A stretch of 64,000 nucleotides of DNA from Streptomyces sp. Z26 (GCF_003665095.1 NZ_RCHV01000002.1:3036001-3100000); one strand, 5' to 3'; counted from the stretch's first letter, positions 28,794 through 37,887 are shown. Notes: generated by a model not told the origin, from the sequence alone. Numbers and translations: made by a program.

Positions 28794-29570
28794 ATGGCTG
28801 CCCCACACGACGACTCCGTCGTCCTCGACGCCAAGGGCCTGCGCGCCCTGGCGCATCCCCTGCGCGTGCAACTGGTCGGTCTGCTGCGGAAGTTCGGCCC
28901 GTCCACCGCCTCCCGGCTGGCCGAACGGCTCGGCGTCAACTCCGGTACGACCAGCTACCATCTGCGGCAGCTCGGCGCGGCGGGCTTCGTCGAGGAGGAC
29001 ACCACGCGGGGGAACGCGCGGGAGCGCTGGTGGCGCGCGGTGCACGAGCTGACCCGGTTCGACGGTCTCGACCTGATCGAGCAGGAGCCGGACGCGGCGA
29101 TGGCGTACCTGACGTCCGTCGCCACCGCCGACGCCATGCGCGTCCAACGCGTGCTCAACGAACTCCGGACGATGCCCACCGAGTGGCGCGCGTCCTTCGA
29201 CATGAGCAGCTGGCCGCTGCGGCTCACCCCGGAGGAGGCCGAAGCGCTCCAGGACGAGCTGCGGTCGGTCGTCGAACGCCACCGGCGGCCCGACCCCGCG
29301 TACGGCGACACCGAACCGCCCGACGCGGAACGGGTGACCGTGGTCGTCCAGATCCTGCCCGAGCCGGACGACGCGGGACCGGACGACGGCCACCACGGTG
29401 ACCACGAACCTCACGGCGACCATGAACCTCACGGCGACCATGAACCTCACGGCGACCACGAACGTGACCGCGACGGTGACGGAAGCGGCAACCGTAATCG
29501 CGACGGTGACGGAAGCCGGGCCGGTGGCGCCGGGCACGACAGCGGCGGCCGCGCGCCGCGCGCGCGGTAA
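28794..29570 (+). CDS. ArsR-type winged-helix regulator with His/Asp-rich tail
   Basis: 258 residues. AKGLRALAHPLRVQLVGLLRKFGPSTASRLAERL through LGVNSGTTSYHLRQLGAAGFVEED is an ArsR winged helix (about 13-75). A central region with RWWRAVHELTRF matches the actinomycete group found beside MFS exporters. The last 55 residues are His/Asp/Gly-rich, with HEPHGD repeated from an 18-bp DNA tandem repeat, and could bind metal, though this group normally senses organic ligands. The ATG at 28794 is 15 bases after the operator array with no clear ribosome-binding site, suggesting a leaderless transcript. It is followed four bases later by an MFS gene. Confidence 0.87.
   Translation: MAAPHDDSVVLDAKGLRALAHPLRVQLVGLLRKFGPSTASRLAERLGVNSGTTSYHLRQLGAAGFVEEDTTRGNARERWWRAVHELTRFDGLDLIEQEPDAAMAYLTSVATADAMRVQRVLNELRTMPTEWRASFDMSSWPLRLTPEEAEALQDELRSVVERHRRPDPAYGDTEPPDAERVTVVVQILPEPDDAGPDDGHHGDHEPHGDHEPHGDHEPHGDHERDRDGDGSGNRNRDGDGSRAGGAGHDSGGRAPRAR
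29400..29471 (+). repeat. 18-bp in-frame tandem repeat encoding a His/Asp tail
   Basis: GACCATGAACCTCACGGC occurs at 29418-29435 and 29436-29453, with a near-identical copy at 29400-29417 and a diverged fourth at 29454-29471. It encodes DHEPHG units near the ArsR C-terminus. A second, 30-bp-spaced direct repeat of GCGACGGTGACGGAAG follows. Confidence 0.85.
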
Positions 29571-29574
29571 CCCG

Positions 29575-30954
29575 GTGGACGGCGGCTCCGGCCACGGCGG
29601 CCGGATACGGGACGTACGGCGGCTCCGTCCGCTGGCGGCGCTCCTCGCGGCGACGGCCGTGGCCCTGACCGGTACGCGCGTCTCCGCGATCGCGCTACCG
29701 TGGTTCGTCCTCGTCGACACCGGCAGCACCACCCGGACCGGGCTGGTCGCCTTCGCCGAGATGGCGCCGTACGTGCTGGTCAAGGCGTTCAGCGGGCCGC
29801 TCGTCGACCGTACGGGGCCGCGCCGCGTGTCCTGGGCGACGGACGCGGTCAGCGCCGGTGCGGCCGCCGCGGTGCCGCTGCTGCACTCCGCCGGGCTGCT
29901 CACGTTCTGGCTGCTGCTGGCGCTCGTCGCCGTCATCGGCGCGGCCCGCGGACCGGGCGACCTGGCCAAGGAGGTCATGGTCCCGGAGGCGGCCGAACGG
30001 GCCGGGGTACGGCTGGAACGGGCCACCGGCCTCTCCGGCGTCACCGAGCGGCTCGCGGGCACCGTCGGCCCGGCGGTGGGCGGTTCGCTGGTGGCGCTGG
30101 TCGGCCCGGTCACGGGCGTGGCCGTCAACGCGGCCTGTTTCGCGCTCGGTTCGGTGCTCGTCGCGGCGCTGCTGCCACGCGGCATGGGCGACCGTACGGA
30201 CCCGGCCGCACCCACCGAACCAACCGACGGTGCCGACAGCGCGGACGGTACGGCGTACGACCGGGCGGACGAACCCGGCTACTGGCGGCGCTTCGCGGAA
30301 GGCTTCGCCTTCCTGCGCCGCGAGCCGCTGATGCTCTCCGTCATCGCCATGGTCGGCGTCACCAACCTGCTCGACGCCGCCTTCACGTCCCTGCTGCTGC
30401 CCGTGTGGGCGAAGGAGTCCGGCAACGGCCCCGGCGCCCTCGGTCTGACCGGCGGCGTGGGCGGCGCGTCCGCGGTCGTCGGCAGCCTGGTGGCGACGGC
30501 CGTCGCGCACCGGTTGCGGCGCAGGGCGGTGTTCTTCGGCGGGTTCCTGCTGGCCGGGGCGCCGCGGTTCCTCGTACTGGCGGCGGACGCCCCGCTGTGG
30601 GCGGTGCTCGTGGTGTTCGCCGTCAGCGGCTTCGGCTCCGGCTTCCTGAACCCCGTGCTCGGCGCGCTCCTCTTCGAACGGGTGCCGCGTCGCCTGCTGG
30701 GCCGCGTACAGGCCCTGGGCGACTCGTTCGCCTGGGCGGGCATCCCGTTGGGCGGGCTGCTCGCGGGGGCGGCGGTGGCCTCGTTCGGTCTGGTGCCGGT
30801 GCTGGTCGCGGGCGGTACGGCGTACTTCCTCACCACGAACCTGGCCGGACTCCGCCCGGAGTGGCGGGAGATGGACCGGTCGCGGGGCCGGAACGCCGCC
30901 CCGGACACGACCTCCGGCACCGCTCCCGGCGCCGCCCCCACCGTGCCGGGCTGA
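29575..30954 (+). CDS. MFS exporter
   Basis: About 459 residues with 10-12 helices. The motif FSGPLVDRTGPRRVSW (between helices 2 and 3) is MFS motif A, and the sequence resembles the MFS_3/enterobactin-exporter (EntS-like) group. A cytosolic Asp/Thr-rich loop (DRTDPAAPTEPTDGAD) divides the two halves. I chose the GTG at 29575 because it lies four bases after the ArsR stop; longer in-frame starts would read through the ArsR repeats and give a Thr/Asn-rich leader with no membrane role. It is probably induced when the ArsR-type repressor binds the exported compound. Confidence 0.85.
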   Translation: MDGGSGHGGRIRDVRRLRPLAALLAATAVALTGTRVSAIALPWFVLVDTGSTTRTGLVAFAEMAPYVLVKAFSGPLVDRTGPRRVSWATDAVSAGAAAAVPLLHSAGLLTFWLLLALVAVIGAARGPGDLAKEVMVPEAAERAGVRLERATGLSGVTERLAGTVGPAVGGSLVALVGPVTGVAVNAACFALGSVLVAALLPRGMGDRTDPAAPTEPTDGADSADGTAYDRADEPGYWRRFAEGFAFLRREPLMLSVIAMVGVTNLLDAAFTSLLLPVWAKESGNGPGALGLTGGVGGASAVVGSLVATAVAHRLRRRAVFFGGFLLAGAPRFLVLAADAPLWAVLVVFAVSGFGSGFLNPVLGALLFERVPRRLLGRVQALGDSFAWAGIPLGGLLAGAAVASFGLVPVLVAGGTAYFLTTNLAGLRPEWREMDRSRGRNAAPDTTSGTAPGAAPTVPG

Positions 30955-31003
30955 CCCCCGTACCGACCCGGCGGACTGGCGGGCGGTGGCACGCGGCGGC
31001 GTC

Positions 31004-32488
31004 TCAGTCGCCGCCGCCGGGCAGGACGTCCAGCGCGCGGTCGAACGCCGAGTCGCGGCCGTGCTCGAACTCCTCGTCCGTGAAGACCGGTTCGGAGAGA
31101 TCCGGCGGGATGCCGGGCCCGTCGAACGTACGGCCGTCGCGGGTACGGAACTCCTCGTTCGGCACGCCGAGCCGCCAACCGTTGGGCAGCGCGCGGTCGA
31201 GCACGTCGGAGAAGACGCCCTGCGTCGGCGCGCCGATCCGCACCGTACGGCCCGGCCGATCGAGCAGCGCCTGCGTGAACGACTCGCCCGCGCTCACCGT
31301 CGAACCGCCCGTCAGCACCGCGACCGGCCCCGCGTAGCGCGGCACCCCCGGCGCCGGTACGACGTACTGCGGCTGCGCGCGGGTGAAGTGCCCGGGATCG
31401 TCCGGGTCGTTGCGGGCGGCCTTGGCGTACGCGAAGTGCGTACGGTCGGTGAGCCGCGACGCGAGCCGCAGGCCGAGGCCGTCCGCGCCACCGCCGTTGA
31501 CGCGCAGGTCGACGACCAGGCCGCGCAGGCGCGCGGTGCGGTCGGCGGTCAGGACGGAGTCGAGCGCCCGGTCGAGGGCTGCCCGCTCGGCGGCGTAGCG
31601 GCCGTCGGGGTGCTCGCCGTCGGAGTAGCCGATGAAGCCCGAGACCCGCAGGTAGCCGCGGTCGCCGGGGAGGTCGGCGTAGCTGACGCGGCCGTTGGCG
31701 TACTCCGTCAACCCGCCGCCGTCCAGGTCGTGTTCCTCGATGTGGCGCTTCACCTTCGCGTCCAGCTCGGCGGAGGGCGCGGTGGTGCCCGGCCGGGTCT
31801 CCGCGAAGAACCGGTCGGCGCCGTCGGTGACGCTGACGTGCGCGTCGTGCAGCGGGGCGAGCATCTCGCGGAAGACGGCGAAGAGTTCGTCGTCGGTGGT
31901 CCCGTCGTCGACCGTGGGGCGGTGACGGTCGCGTACGGCCTGCCAGTCGACGTCCTTGGCCGCGAAGAACGGGTAGTTCTCGTGGAACGTCCGCCAGAAC
32001 ACGTCGAAGGTCGCCACCGGGTCGTCGGGCGCGTCCCCGGTGCAGGCGGCGGGCAGGCCGCCCCGTACGCGCGCCATGTCCTGGTGGCCGGGCGAGCCGT
32101 CCGTGGACAACCGCGCGCCGGTTCCGGTTCCGCTGTTGGCGCCGCCGCCGGTGCGTACGGTCAGGCGGCGGCCGTCCGCCATCGTGTACGCGGCCCAGCC
32201 GGGCCCCCGCGCCGTACGCCGCGCGGTCTCCCCCTCGACGCAGCTCACCGAGGTCGTCTGGTACCTCCGCAGCACGTCGCCCTCGACCGACACCAGCGAG
32301 CCGTAGCCGTCCGTACGCCAGACACCGTCCAGCCCCTTACCCGTACTTGTGCCCGCACCGGGCCGTGGGCCCGACTCGGCGCGGCCGCCCGGGAGTTCGC
32401 CGGCGGCCGCGGCGGCGGGCAGCAGCGCGCCGCCCGACAGGGCGAGCAGCACACCTCCCGCGACGACGGCGGGCTTCCTGAACAGCAT
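31004..32488 (-). CDS. Secreted S41-family (tail-specific protease-like) peptidase
   Basis: 494 residues. A signal peptide (LFRKPAVVAGGVLLALSGGALLPAAAAA) is followed by a beta-rich N-terminal region and the S41 domain: FWRTFHENYPFF, MLAPLHDAHVSV, GYLRVSGFIGYSD, LVVDLRVNGGGADGLG and LTGGSTVSAGESFTQALL, where SAGES carries the expected nucleophile Ser. The architecture fits TSP/CtpA-related or retinol-binding-protein-like S41 hydrolases in Streptomyces, without a clear PDZ domain. The ATG at 32488 has GGGGAAGG about eight bases upstream; the GTG six bases earlier is possible. Extracellular. Confidence 0.85.
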   Translation of the reverse strand: MLFRKPAVVAGGVLLALSGGALLPAAAAAGELPGGRAESGPRPGAGTSTGKGLDGVWRTDGYGSLVSVEGDVLRRYQTTSVSCVEGETARRTARGPGWAAYTMADGRRLTVRTGGGANSGTGTGARLSTDGSPGHQDMARVRGGLPAACTGDAPDDPVATFDVFWRTFHENYPFFAAKDVDWQAVRDRHRPTVDDGTTDDELFAVFREMLAPLHDAHVSVTDGADRFFAETRPGTTAPSAELDAKVKRHIEEHDLDGGGLTEYANGRVSYADLPGDRGYLRVSGFIGYSDGEHPDGRYAAERAALDRALDSVLTADRTARLRGLVVDLRVNGGGADGLGLRLASRLTDRTHFAYAKAARNDPDDPGHFTRAQPQYVVPAPGVPRYAGPVAVLTGGSTVSAGESFTQALLDRPGRTVRIGAPTQGVFSDVLDRALPNGWRLGVPNEEFRTRDGRTFDGPGIPPDLSEPVFTDEEFEHGRDSAFDRALDVLPGGGD

Positions 32489-32494
32489 GATCAC

Positions 32495-32953
32495 GCCTTC
32501 CCCTCGTTCCCCTGTGGCCCCGACACCGCCCGGCACCCGCTGCGGGGCCGCCCGGCACGCTCCATGCTCGGCCGCCCGCGTCCCGGGGTGACATCCCGCT
32601 GACCGGCGCATACGGGGTGGGGGCAGCCCCCGTGCGGTACGGGGGACCGGCATAGGTCGGGGCTGCCGTGACGGAGGGGGTCGTTGGGGTCACCGTGACG
32701 ATGGGAGCGGTGGCGACGCGCGGGCTCGTGTGGGGTCCGCGCCGCAGCGGGTGGCCTCCCGTTCGGAGTCCGCCGGAGCGCGCCGGAGCGCGGCAACAGG
32801 CGCGGCCACGGTGCCGTACACCCCCTGGCGCCACCACCCCGGTGGGGCTGCCCCCACCGGGTCCCCCTAGGGGATGTCACAGGTCAGCGGCGATGCCCGG
32901 CCATTCCCCATCGCCGTGGTCCCCGAGTGCGCCGGACACGGTACGTTCGACGG
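32495..32953. other. Divergent intergenic region with a strong hairpin
   Basis: Holds the promoters of the S41 and Yip1-like genes. CCGGTGGGG (32839-32847) pairs perfectly with CCCCACCGG (32852-32860), followed by a second small palindrome TCCCC-CTA-GGGGA at 32862-32874. TACGTT at 32942-32947 lies just before the Yip1-like GTG and may be its -10 box. No gene is seen. Confidence 0.55.
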
Positions 32954-33994
32954 GTGGCTGGATTCAGGATCGGACGCGGCCGGGACTCCCGGAACGCGCA
33001 GCAGCGGCAGCATCCCCCGCACGGCGCCCCTCCGCAGGGCCCGCCGCCGGGTGGCCAGTACGGGCAGGGCGGGCCAGGTGCCCAACCGCCGTACGGCCCC
33101 GGCCCGAGCGCCTACGGCAGCGGCCCCCGGCAGGGCGCCCCGGGCGCGCCCCAACCGCCGTACGGGCGGCAGGGCGGCGGCTGGCCCCAGGCGGCCGGCG
33201 GACACGGCGCGCACGGCGGGCAGGGGGGACACGGCGGGCACGGCGAGCCCGAGTACTTCGGCGACCCGTACGGCCCCGCGCACGGCGGCCCGGGCCACGG
33301 GCCCGGCCACGACCCGTACGCCAACAACCCGGGCCACACGCAGTCGTTCAGCGTCCAGGACCCGTACGGCCAGGGCGGTGGCGGGCAGCACGGCGACGGC
33401 TACACCGACGGCGACACGTACACCGCCGGTCAGCCCCCGGCCGTACCCGCCGGGCCCCGGCTGCACTGGAAGGACCTGCTGCGGGGCATCGTGCTGCGCC
33501 CCAACGCGACGTTCTGGCAGATGCGCGACTACGCGGTGTGGGGCCCGGCCCTCGTCGTCACCTTCCTCTACGGGCTGCTCGCCGTCTTCGGCTTCGACGA
33601 GACCCGCGAGGACGCGCTTAACGCCACGCTGACCACCGCCCTCCAGTACGTGATCGGCACCGGCGTCGCGATGGTGCTCATGGGGCTGATGCTGGGCGCG
33701 GTCACGCACACGCTGGCCCGCCAGTTCGGCGGGAACGGGACGTGGGCGCCGACGATCGGGCTGTCCATGCTGATCATGTCGATCAGCGACGCGCCGCGGC
33801 TCCTCGTGGCGATGTTCGCCGGTGGCACCGAGACGGTCGTACAGGTGCTGGGGTGGGTGACCTGGCTCGCGGCCGCCGCGCTGTTCACCTCGATGGTGAG
33901 CCGCTCGCACGACCTGCCGTGGCCGAAGGCGCTCGGCGCCTCCGCGGTCCAACTGGTCGCCCTGCTCGCCCTGGTGAAGCTCGGCACGCTCTGA
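32954..33994 (+). CDS. Yip1-family membrane protein with Gly/Pro/Tyr-rich N-terminus
   Basis: 346 residues. The first 165 are a disordered Gly/Pro/Gln/His/Tyr region with many PPYG and GGHG units. The rest is a five-helix membrane domain (WKDLLRGIVLRPNATFWQMRDY, then YAVWGPALVVTFLYGLLAVFG and further helices) typical of bacterial YIP1/DUF1282 proteins. The GTG at 32954 begins VAGFRIGRGRDSRNAQQ, the common start in this genus, and lacks a ribosome-binding site, so the mRNA is probably leaderless. Function is unknown; eukaryotic Yip1 acts in vesicle traffic but that does not transfer. Confidence 0.83.
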   Translation: MAGFRIGRGRDSRNAQQRQHPPHGAPPQGPPPGGQYGQGGPGAQPPYGPGPSAYGSGPRQGAPGAPQPPYGRQGGGWPQAAGGHGAHGGQGGHGGHGEPEYFGDPYGPAHGGPGHGPGHDPYANNPGHTQSFSVQDPYGQGGGGQHGDGYTDGDTYTAGQPPAVPAGPRLHWKDLLRGIVLRPNATFWQMRDYAVWGPALVVTFLYGLLAVFGFDETREDALNATLTTALQYVIGTGVAMVLMGLMLGAVTHTLARQFGGNGTWAPTIGLSMLIMSISDAPRLLVAMFAGGTETVVQVLGWVTWLAAAALFTSMVSRSHDLPWPKALGASAVQLVALLALVKLGTL

Positions 33995-34089
33995 CGCACA
34001 CCGGTCGTACCGCACTCACCACACGTACCACTCGCACCGCCCGTACCACTCGCACCACCCGTTCCGCACCACGCCACCGGGACGGCCCC

Positions 34090-34130
34090 GCCGACGCCCG
34101 CCCCCAGCCGCACCGGGGGCGGGCGTCGGC
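34090..34130. terminator. Bidirectional terminator, 16-bp perfect stem
   Basis: GCCGACGCCCGCCCCC (34090-34105) pairs perfectly with GGGGGCGGGCGTCGGC (34115-34130) around a nine-base loop, between the convergent Yip1-like and NTF2-like genes. Confidence 0.85.
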
Positions 34131-34174
34131 ACGCCCGGGGCGCGCGGCACCGCCCCGGCGCCGCGCCCGCACGG

Positions 34175-34576
34175 TCACATGGGCTCGGCGTACGGGTGGC
34201 GCCAGGCCGGGGCCGACTCCGCACCCGGGCTCGTCCAGTACTCCCGGGCCCGTACGACCACTCCCTCCCGCACCGTCCAGAAGGACGCCGCGTGGAACAT
34301 CCCGAACTCGGCGTGCGGCACGTCCACCTCGGAGACCACCGTGTCCCCGTCCGCGACGACGCGCCGCACCCGTATCTCCCAGCCCTCCGGGTACTCGCTG
34401 TTCACCGCGAGGAAGTTCGCCCTGCCGACCATCCGCTCCGCGGTGACCGGCCACTCCACCACCACGTCCTCCGCGAGCAGCGCGCCCAGGCCCGCCCAGT
34501 CGCGCGCCTCGACGCGCCGCCACAGCTCCGCGACCACCGCCGAGGGCGCCCGCCCCACGGAATCCGCCTGTTCCAC
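34175..34576 (-). CDS. NTF2-like (SnoaL-like) protein
   Basis: 133 residues. VVAELWRRVEARDWAGLGALLAEDVVVEWPVTAERMVG through FGMFHAASFWTVREGVVVRAREYW follows the NTF2-fold pattern of small ketosteroid-isomerase-like proteins. The GTG at 34576 has GGAGAGG nine bases upstream. It is monocistronic, with no regulator nearby. Substrate unknown. Confidence 0.78.
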   Translation of the reverse strand: MEQADSVGRAPSAVVAELWRRVEARDWAGLGALLAEDVVVEWPVTAERMVGRANFLAVNSEYPEGWEIRVRRVVADGDTVVSEVDVPHAEFGMFHAASFWTVREGVVVRAREYWTSPGAESAPAWRHPYAEPM

Positions 34577-34733
34577 GGCCCCTGCCTCTCCCACAGCCGC
34601 CCGCCTCCCGCCGCACCCGCACCGCGTACCGACGTCGTGCCGTACCCGACGCCATGCCCGCAAGCGTGGCACGCGCCACTGACAACGGGCCGGGCCCGGC
34701 GGACCCCGCGTCCGGGCGGGCGACCGGGACGGG

Positions 34734-35771
34734 TCACCTGCCGGGCGGCCACGGGACGGCGGCGAGGGCGGGGAGCAACGACTCCTCCTCGTGGTCGAGG
34801 TGGGCCTCCAACTCCGCGGACATGCGCGCCAGTTCGGTACGGAACCGCTGCGGGTCGGCACCTCCCAGGTCCGCGAGGAGGGCGAGGAGCGCGTCGTGGA
34901 CGCGGGCGACCGTACGGTGCTCGCGGCCCAACCGTTCGAGTGTGTCGCGCAGTTCGGGGTGGTGGCGCGCGACGACGGGGAAGACGTGCCCGTCCTCGGC
35001 CGTGTGGTGGAACTGGAGCGTCTGGCAGAACGCCAGGCAGTGCTGCCGCAGTTGGAGCCCGAGTCCGGGCGCGGGCGGCTCGGCGCCGGGGCCGCCGTAC
35101 GTGCCCTGCCCGGCGTACGCCTCCCGCGCCTCGTACGCGGCACGAGCGGCGAAGTACGCGTCGGCCTCCGCCCGTACGTGCCGCAACTGCGCCCGCAGCC
35201 AACGGTGCACCTCGACGAGCTTGTCCGCGAGGGTGGTGACCTCGACGGACGCGGGCTGGTCGCCGGGCCGCTCCGTGGCGTCCGGGGCGGCGGGGGTGTC
35301 CGGGGTGGCGGGGGCGAGGACGACGACGGGCAGCGTACGGGCCGTACGCGCCTGGTGGTCCGCGTATCCGGAGTCCACCCGTACGGCGTGCGCGAACAGC
35401 CGGTCGCGCCGGTCGCCCTCCGCGGGCACCGCGATCGCCTCGAACTCCCCCGCACCGGTGTCGACCCGTACCAGCGGGTGGGCGAGGAGGTTGTGGTACC
35501 AGGCGGGATGCCGGTCGGCGCCCAGGTCGGACGCGACGACGTACAGCAGCCCGTCGTGGCGGACCAGGCCGAGCGGCACGGTGTGCGCGGCACCGGAACG
35601 GGCGCCGGTGGTCGTCAGCAGGAGCAGCGCGCTCCCGGCGGACGGGCCACCGACACGGCCGCCGTTCGCGCGGAACTCGTCGATGACGGACCGCTGGTAC
35701 GTCGCGGGGGTGCGCGGGGGCGGGGGCGTGTGCGGGGACTTGCGGGCAGGCGTGGGCATGGGTGTGGGCAC
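34734..35771 (-). CDS. Nitroreductase (Ddn-like) / hemerythrin-like fusion
   Basis: 345 residues. Residues about 20-155 match the F420-binding Ddn/DUF385 split barrel: FRANGGRVGGPSAGSALLLLTTTGARSG, YVVASDLGADRHPAWYHNLLAHP. After a Pro/Ala linker, residues about 175-345 form a four-helix hemerythrin-like domain with spaced metal ligands: H (VEVHRWLR), HCLAF, HHTAEDGHVFPVV and HLDHEEESLL. The first part would reduce an organic substrate with F420H2, the second could bind a di-iron centre and sense or carry oxygen or NO. Fusion of the two is seen in some actinomycetes; its job is unknown. Confidence 0.83.
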   Translation of the reverse strand: MPTPMPTPARKSPHTPPPPRTPATYQRSVIDEFRANGGRVGGPSAGSALLLLTTTGARSGAAHTVPLGLVRHDGLLYVVASDLGADRHPAWYHNLLAHPLVRVDTGAGEFEAIAVPAEGDRRDRLFAHAVRVDSGYADHQARTARTLPVVVLAPATPDTPAAPDATERPGDQPASVEVTTLADKLVEVHRWLRAQLRHVRAEADAYFAARAAYEAREAYAGQGTYGGPGAEPPAPGLGLQLRQHCLAFCQTLQFHHTAEDGHVFPVVARHHPELRDTLERLGREHRTVARVHDALLALLADLGGADPQRFRTELARMSAELEAHLDHEEESLLPALAAVPWPPGR

Positions 35772-36106
35772 TCCAGAGCAGCGTGACGCGCGCGCCGCGG
35801 CGCCCGTGGGGCGACGCGAGGGCGCGGCGTGGAAAGGGGGAGAAGAGAGGGCGGGAAGGAGGAGCCGGAAGGCGAACGGCGCGGTGTCACGCGCCGGTTC
35901 ACGCCGGGCTCAGCCCGCGGAGTGTGTACGCATCGCACGTTCCCTCGGCGACAGGTGCTCGCCCGGCCACCGACCTGCCCACTGCTCTCCGGTCGGCGCC
36001 ACGCGGCACGCGCTCATTACAGCCACGGGGCCACCGCGATGTCAACGCCGAGCCCCGGCACGACCCGCGGGCCCGTTCCAGGCACCCCGCCCCGCGCGAA
36101 CGCCGC
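35772..36106. other. 335-bp intergenic region, no gene seen
   Basis: Between the fusion gene's start and the phosphoribosyltransferase stop. It holds the fusion gene's promoter. No palindrome or coding signature stands out. Confidence 0.5.
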
Positions 36107-36604
36107 TCAGGCGTCCAGCACCTGCCCGTGCCGCCGTACGACCGGGGGCGCCACCGACCACGGGAAGTTGATCCACCGGTCCGTGCGCTTCCACACGTAC
36201 TCGCAGCTGACCTCGGACTGCGGCTTCTCGTAGATGACGGCCGTACGCACCTCGGCCACGTGCTCGGCGCAGAAGTCGTGGACGAGCTTCAGGGTGCGGC
36301 CGGTGTCCGCCACGTCGTCCGCGACGAGGACCTTCTTGCGGCTCAGGTCCACCACGTTGGGCACGGGCGGCAGCATGACGGGCATCTGGAGGGTCGCGCC
36401 GACGCCCGTGTAGAACTCGACGTTCATGACGTGCAGGTTCTTGACGTCCAGCGCGTAGCCGAGGCCGCCCGCGACGAACAGCCCGCCGCGCGCGATGGAG
36501 AGGATGATGTCCGGCTCGAAACCGTCGTCCGCCACGAGCTGCGCCAACTCGCGTACGGCCTGCCCGAACAGCGGATACGTGAGGTCCTCGCGCTCGTCAC
36601 CCAT
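36107..36604 (-). CDS. Purine-type phosphoribosyltransferase
   Basis: 165 residues. The PRPP-binding motif KVLVADDVADTGRTLKLV and LSIARGGLFVAGGLGYALD match the type I PRTase fold of the Gpt/Hpt group; a Trp (IYEKPQSEVSCEYVWKRTDRW) near the end resembles the hood of xanthine/guanine PRTases. It makes a nucleotide from a base and PRPP. The ATG at 36604 lies 20 bases after dcd, so the two are probably one nucleotide-salvage operon. Confidence 0.87.
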   Translation of the reverse strand: MGDEREDLTYPLFGQAVRELAQLVADDGFEPDIILSIARGGLFVAGGLGYALDVKNLHVMNVEFYTGVGATLQMPVMLPPVPNVVDLSRKKVLVADDVADTGRTLKLVHDFCAEHVAEVRTAVIYEKPQSEVSCEYVWKRTDRWINFPWSVAPPVVRRHGQVLDA

Positions 36605-36624
36605 CGCGCTCGCCAGCCCCGCTC

Positions 36625-37200
36625 TCAGATCTGCGTACGGTGGAAGTTGAGGTACGAACGGGACGGTGTCGGCCCACGCTGGTCCTGGTAGCGCGAGCCG
36701 TAACGCGCGGACCCGTACGGGTACTCGGCCGGTGACGACAGCCGGAAGAGGCAGAGTTGGCCGATCTTCATCCCCGGCCACAGCTTCATGGGCAGCGTCG
36801 CCACGTTCGACAGCTCCAGCGTGACGTGCCCGGAGAAGCCCGGGTCGATGAAACCGGCGGTGGAGTGCGTCAGCAGGCCCAGCCGACCGAGGCTCGACTT
36901 GCCCTCCAGCCGGGACGCGATGTCCTCGGGGAGGCTGACCACCTCGTACGTCGACGCCAGCACGAACTCGCCGGGGTGCAGGATGAACGGCTCGTCGCCC
37001 TTCGGCTCGATCGCCCGCGTCAGGTCGGGCTGCTCGACGGAGGGGTCGATGTGGGGGTAGCGGTGGTTCTCGAACACGCGGAAGAAACGGTCCAGCCGGA
37101 CGTCGATGCTCGACGGCTGCACCATGGCCGGATCGTAGGGGTCGATCCGCACCCGTCCCTTGTCGATCTCGGTACGGATGTCCTGGTCGGAGAGAAGCAC
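36625..37200 (-). CDS. dcd: dCTP deaminase
   Basis: 191 residues. [45 protein letters not shown], and [26 protein letters not shown] are the Dcd/dUTPase trimer motifs. The size and the ATG-adjacent sequence match actinobacterial Dcd, which in mycobacteria also hydrolyses dUTP to dUMP. It supplies dUMP for dTMP synthesis. It precedes the phosphoribosyltransferase by 20 bases. Confidence 0.96.
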   Translation of the reverse strand: MLLSDQDIRTEIDKGRVRIDPYDPAMVQPSSIDVRLDRFFRVFENHRYPHIDPSVEQPDLTRAIEPKGDEPFILHPGEFVLASTYEVVSLPEDIASRLEGKSSLGRLGLLTHSTAGFIDPGFSGHVTLELSNVATLPMKLWPGMKIGQLCLFRLSSPAEYPYGSARYGSRYQDQRGPTPSRSYLNFHRTQI

Positions 37201-37308
37201 GGGCCGAGCCTACGCGTACGGCGCGGGCCCGGCCCAATCGGACCCGGCCCGCGCCGTACTCCTCAGCGGTGGGCGCCGCGTCGCGCACGCGGGCGGACGC
37301 GGCGGCGG

Positions 37309-37578
37309 TCAGCGCTCGCGGTGCGTACGGGCGCCCGCGTCGGCGTGCGGGCCGACGGGCGGGCCCGCGTGCGCGTCGGACCGCCGATGCGTGTCCGAAC
37401 GCCCGTGCGCGGGCGCGGACTTCGGCACCGGTACGGGGACCGCCTGCCGCAGCCGCGCGCAGCGCGGACACCGCAGCAGCCGCCCCGGACCGATCCGGTC
37501 GGCGCCGAGGTTCTGCATCGGGAACGTCGAGGTGCTGAACTCGTGCCCTTCGGCACAGCGGACGACGGTGGACTCCAT
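37309..37578 (-). CDS. Small zinc-ribbon-like protein
   Basis: 89 residues. CAEGHEFSTSTFP and LLRCPRCARLRQ give a C..H / CPRC pattern as in short zinc ribbons. The C-terminal half is His/Asp/Arg-rich and unordered. No clear neighbour relation; it is the last chromosomal gene before the tRNA. Function unknown. Confidence 0.6.
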   Translation of the reverse strand: MESTVVRCAEGHEFSTSTFPMQNLGADRIGPGRLLRCPRCARLRQAVPVPVPKSAPAHGRSDTHRRSDAHAGPPVGPHADAGARTHRER

Positions 37579-37808
37579 CGTTTCCTCTCCCCAGGTACGT
37601 GAACGACAAAAGCCACGCTAGGGGATGGAACGCCCAACTCCCGTACCGGCACTCCGCCCACCGTACGCTCTCCGGCCACCCCGCCCCCGCCCCTCACGGC
37701 CCCTCGCGTCACCTGCCCCGAACAGCACAAAGACCCCTCGGCCTGTGCGCCGGGGGTCCGCCATGAGGTACAGTGTCCCGCGTTGAGAGGGCTGCGGAGC
37801 AGCGTCTC

Positions 37809-37882
37809 GCGGGCGTAGTTTAATGGTAGAACATGAGCTTCCCAAGCTTATAGCGCGGGTTCGATTCCCGTCGCCCGCTCCA
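37809..37882 (+). tRNA. tRNA-Gly (anticodon CCC)
   Basis: 74 bases including an encoded CCA. The acceptor stem GCGGGCG pairs perfectly with CGCCCGC; the anticodon loop TTCCCAA (flanked by TGAGC and GCTTA) gives CCC at positions 34-36, decoding GGG; the T-arm reads GCGGG-TTCGATT-CCCGT. The 3' 44 bases (37839-37882) are duplicated at 46364, marking integration of an AICE. The gene is still intact because the element restores its 3' half. Confidence 0.96.
37839..37882 (+). repeat. attL core (44-bp direct repeat, copy 1)
   Basis: Runs from the tRNA anticodon loop (TTCCC) to the encoded CCA. Identical to 46364-46407; the flanking bases differ on both sides, fixing the length at 44. Confidence 0.95.
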
Positions 37883-37887
37883 TGACA

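Noticed and set aside
28366..29052. 228-residue frame across the antiporter end and ArsR promoter
   Set aside because: It reads through the operator array in a frame shifted from both real genes and has no motif.
31004..32653. Longer start for the S41 protease
   Set aside because: The extension before 32488 is Arg/Pro-rich and would precede the signal peptide; GGGGAAGG supports the ATG at 32488.
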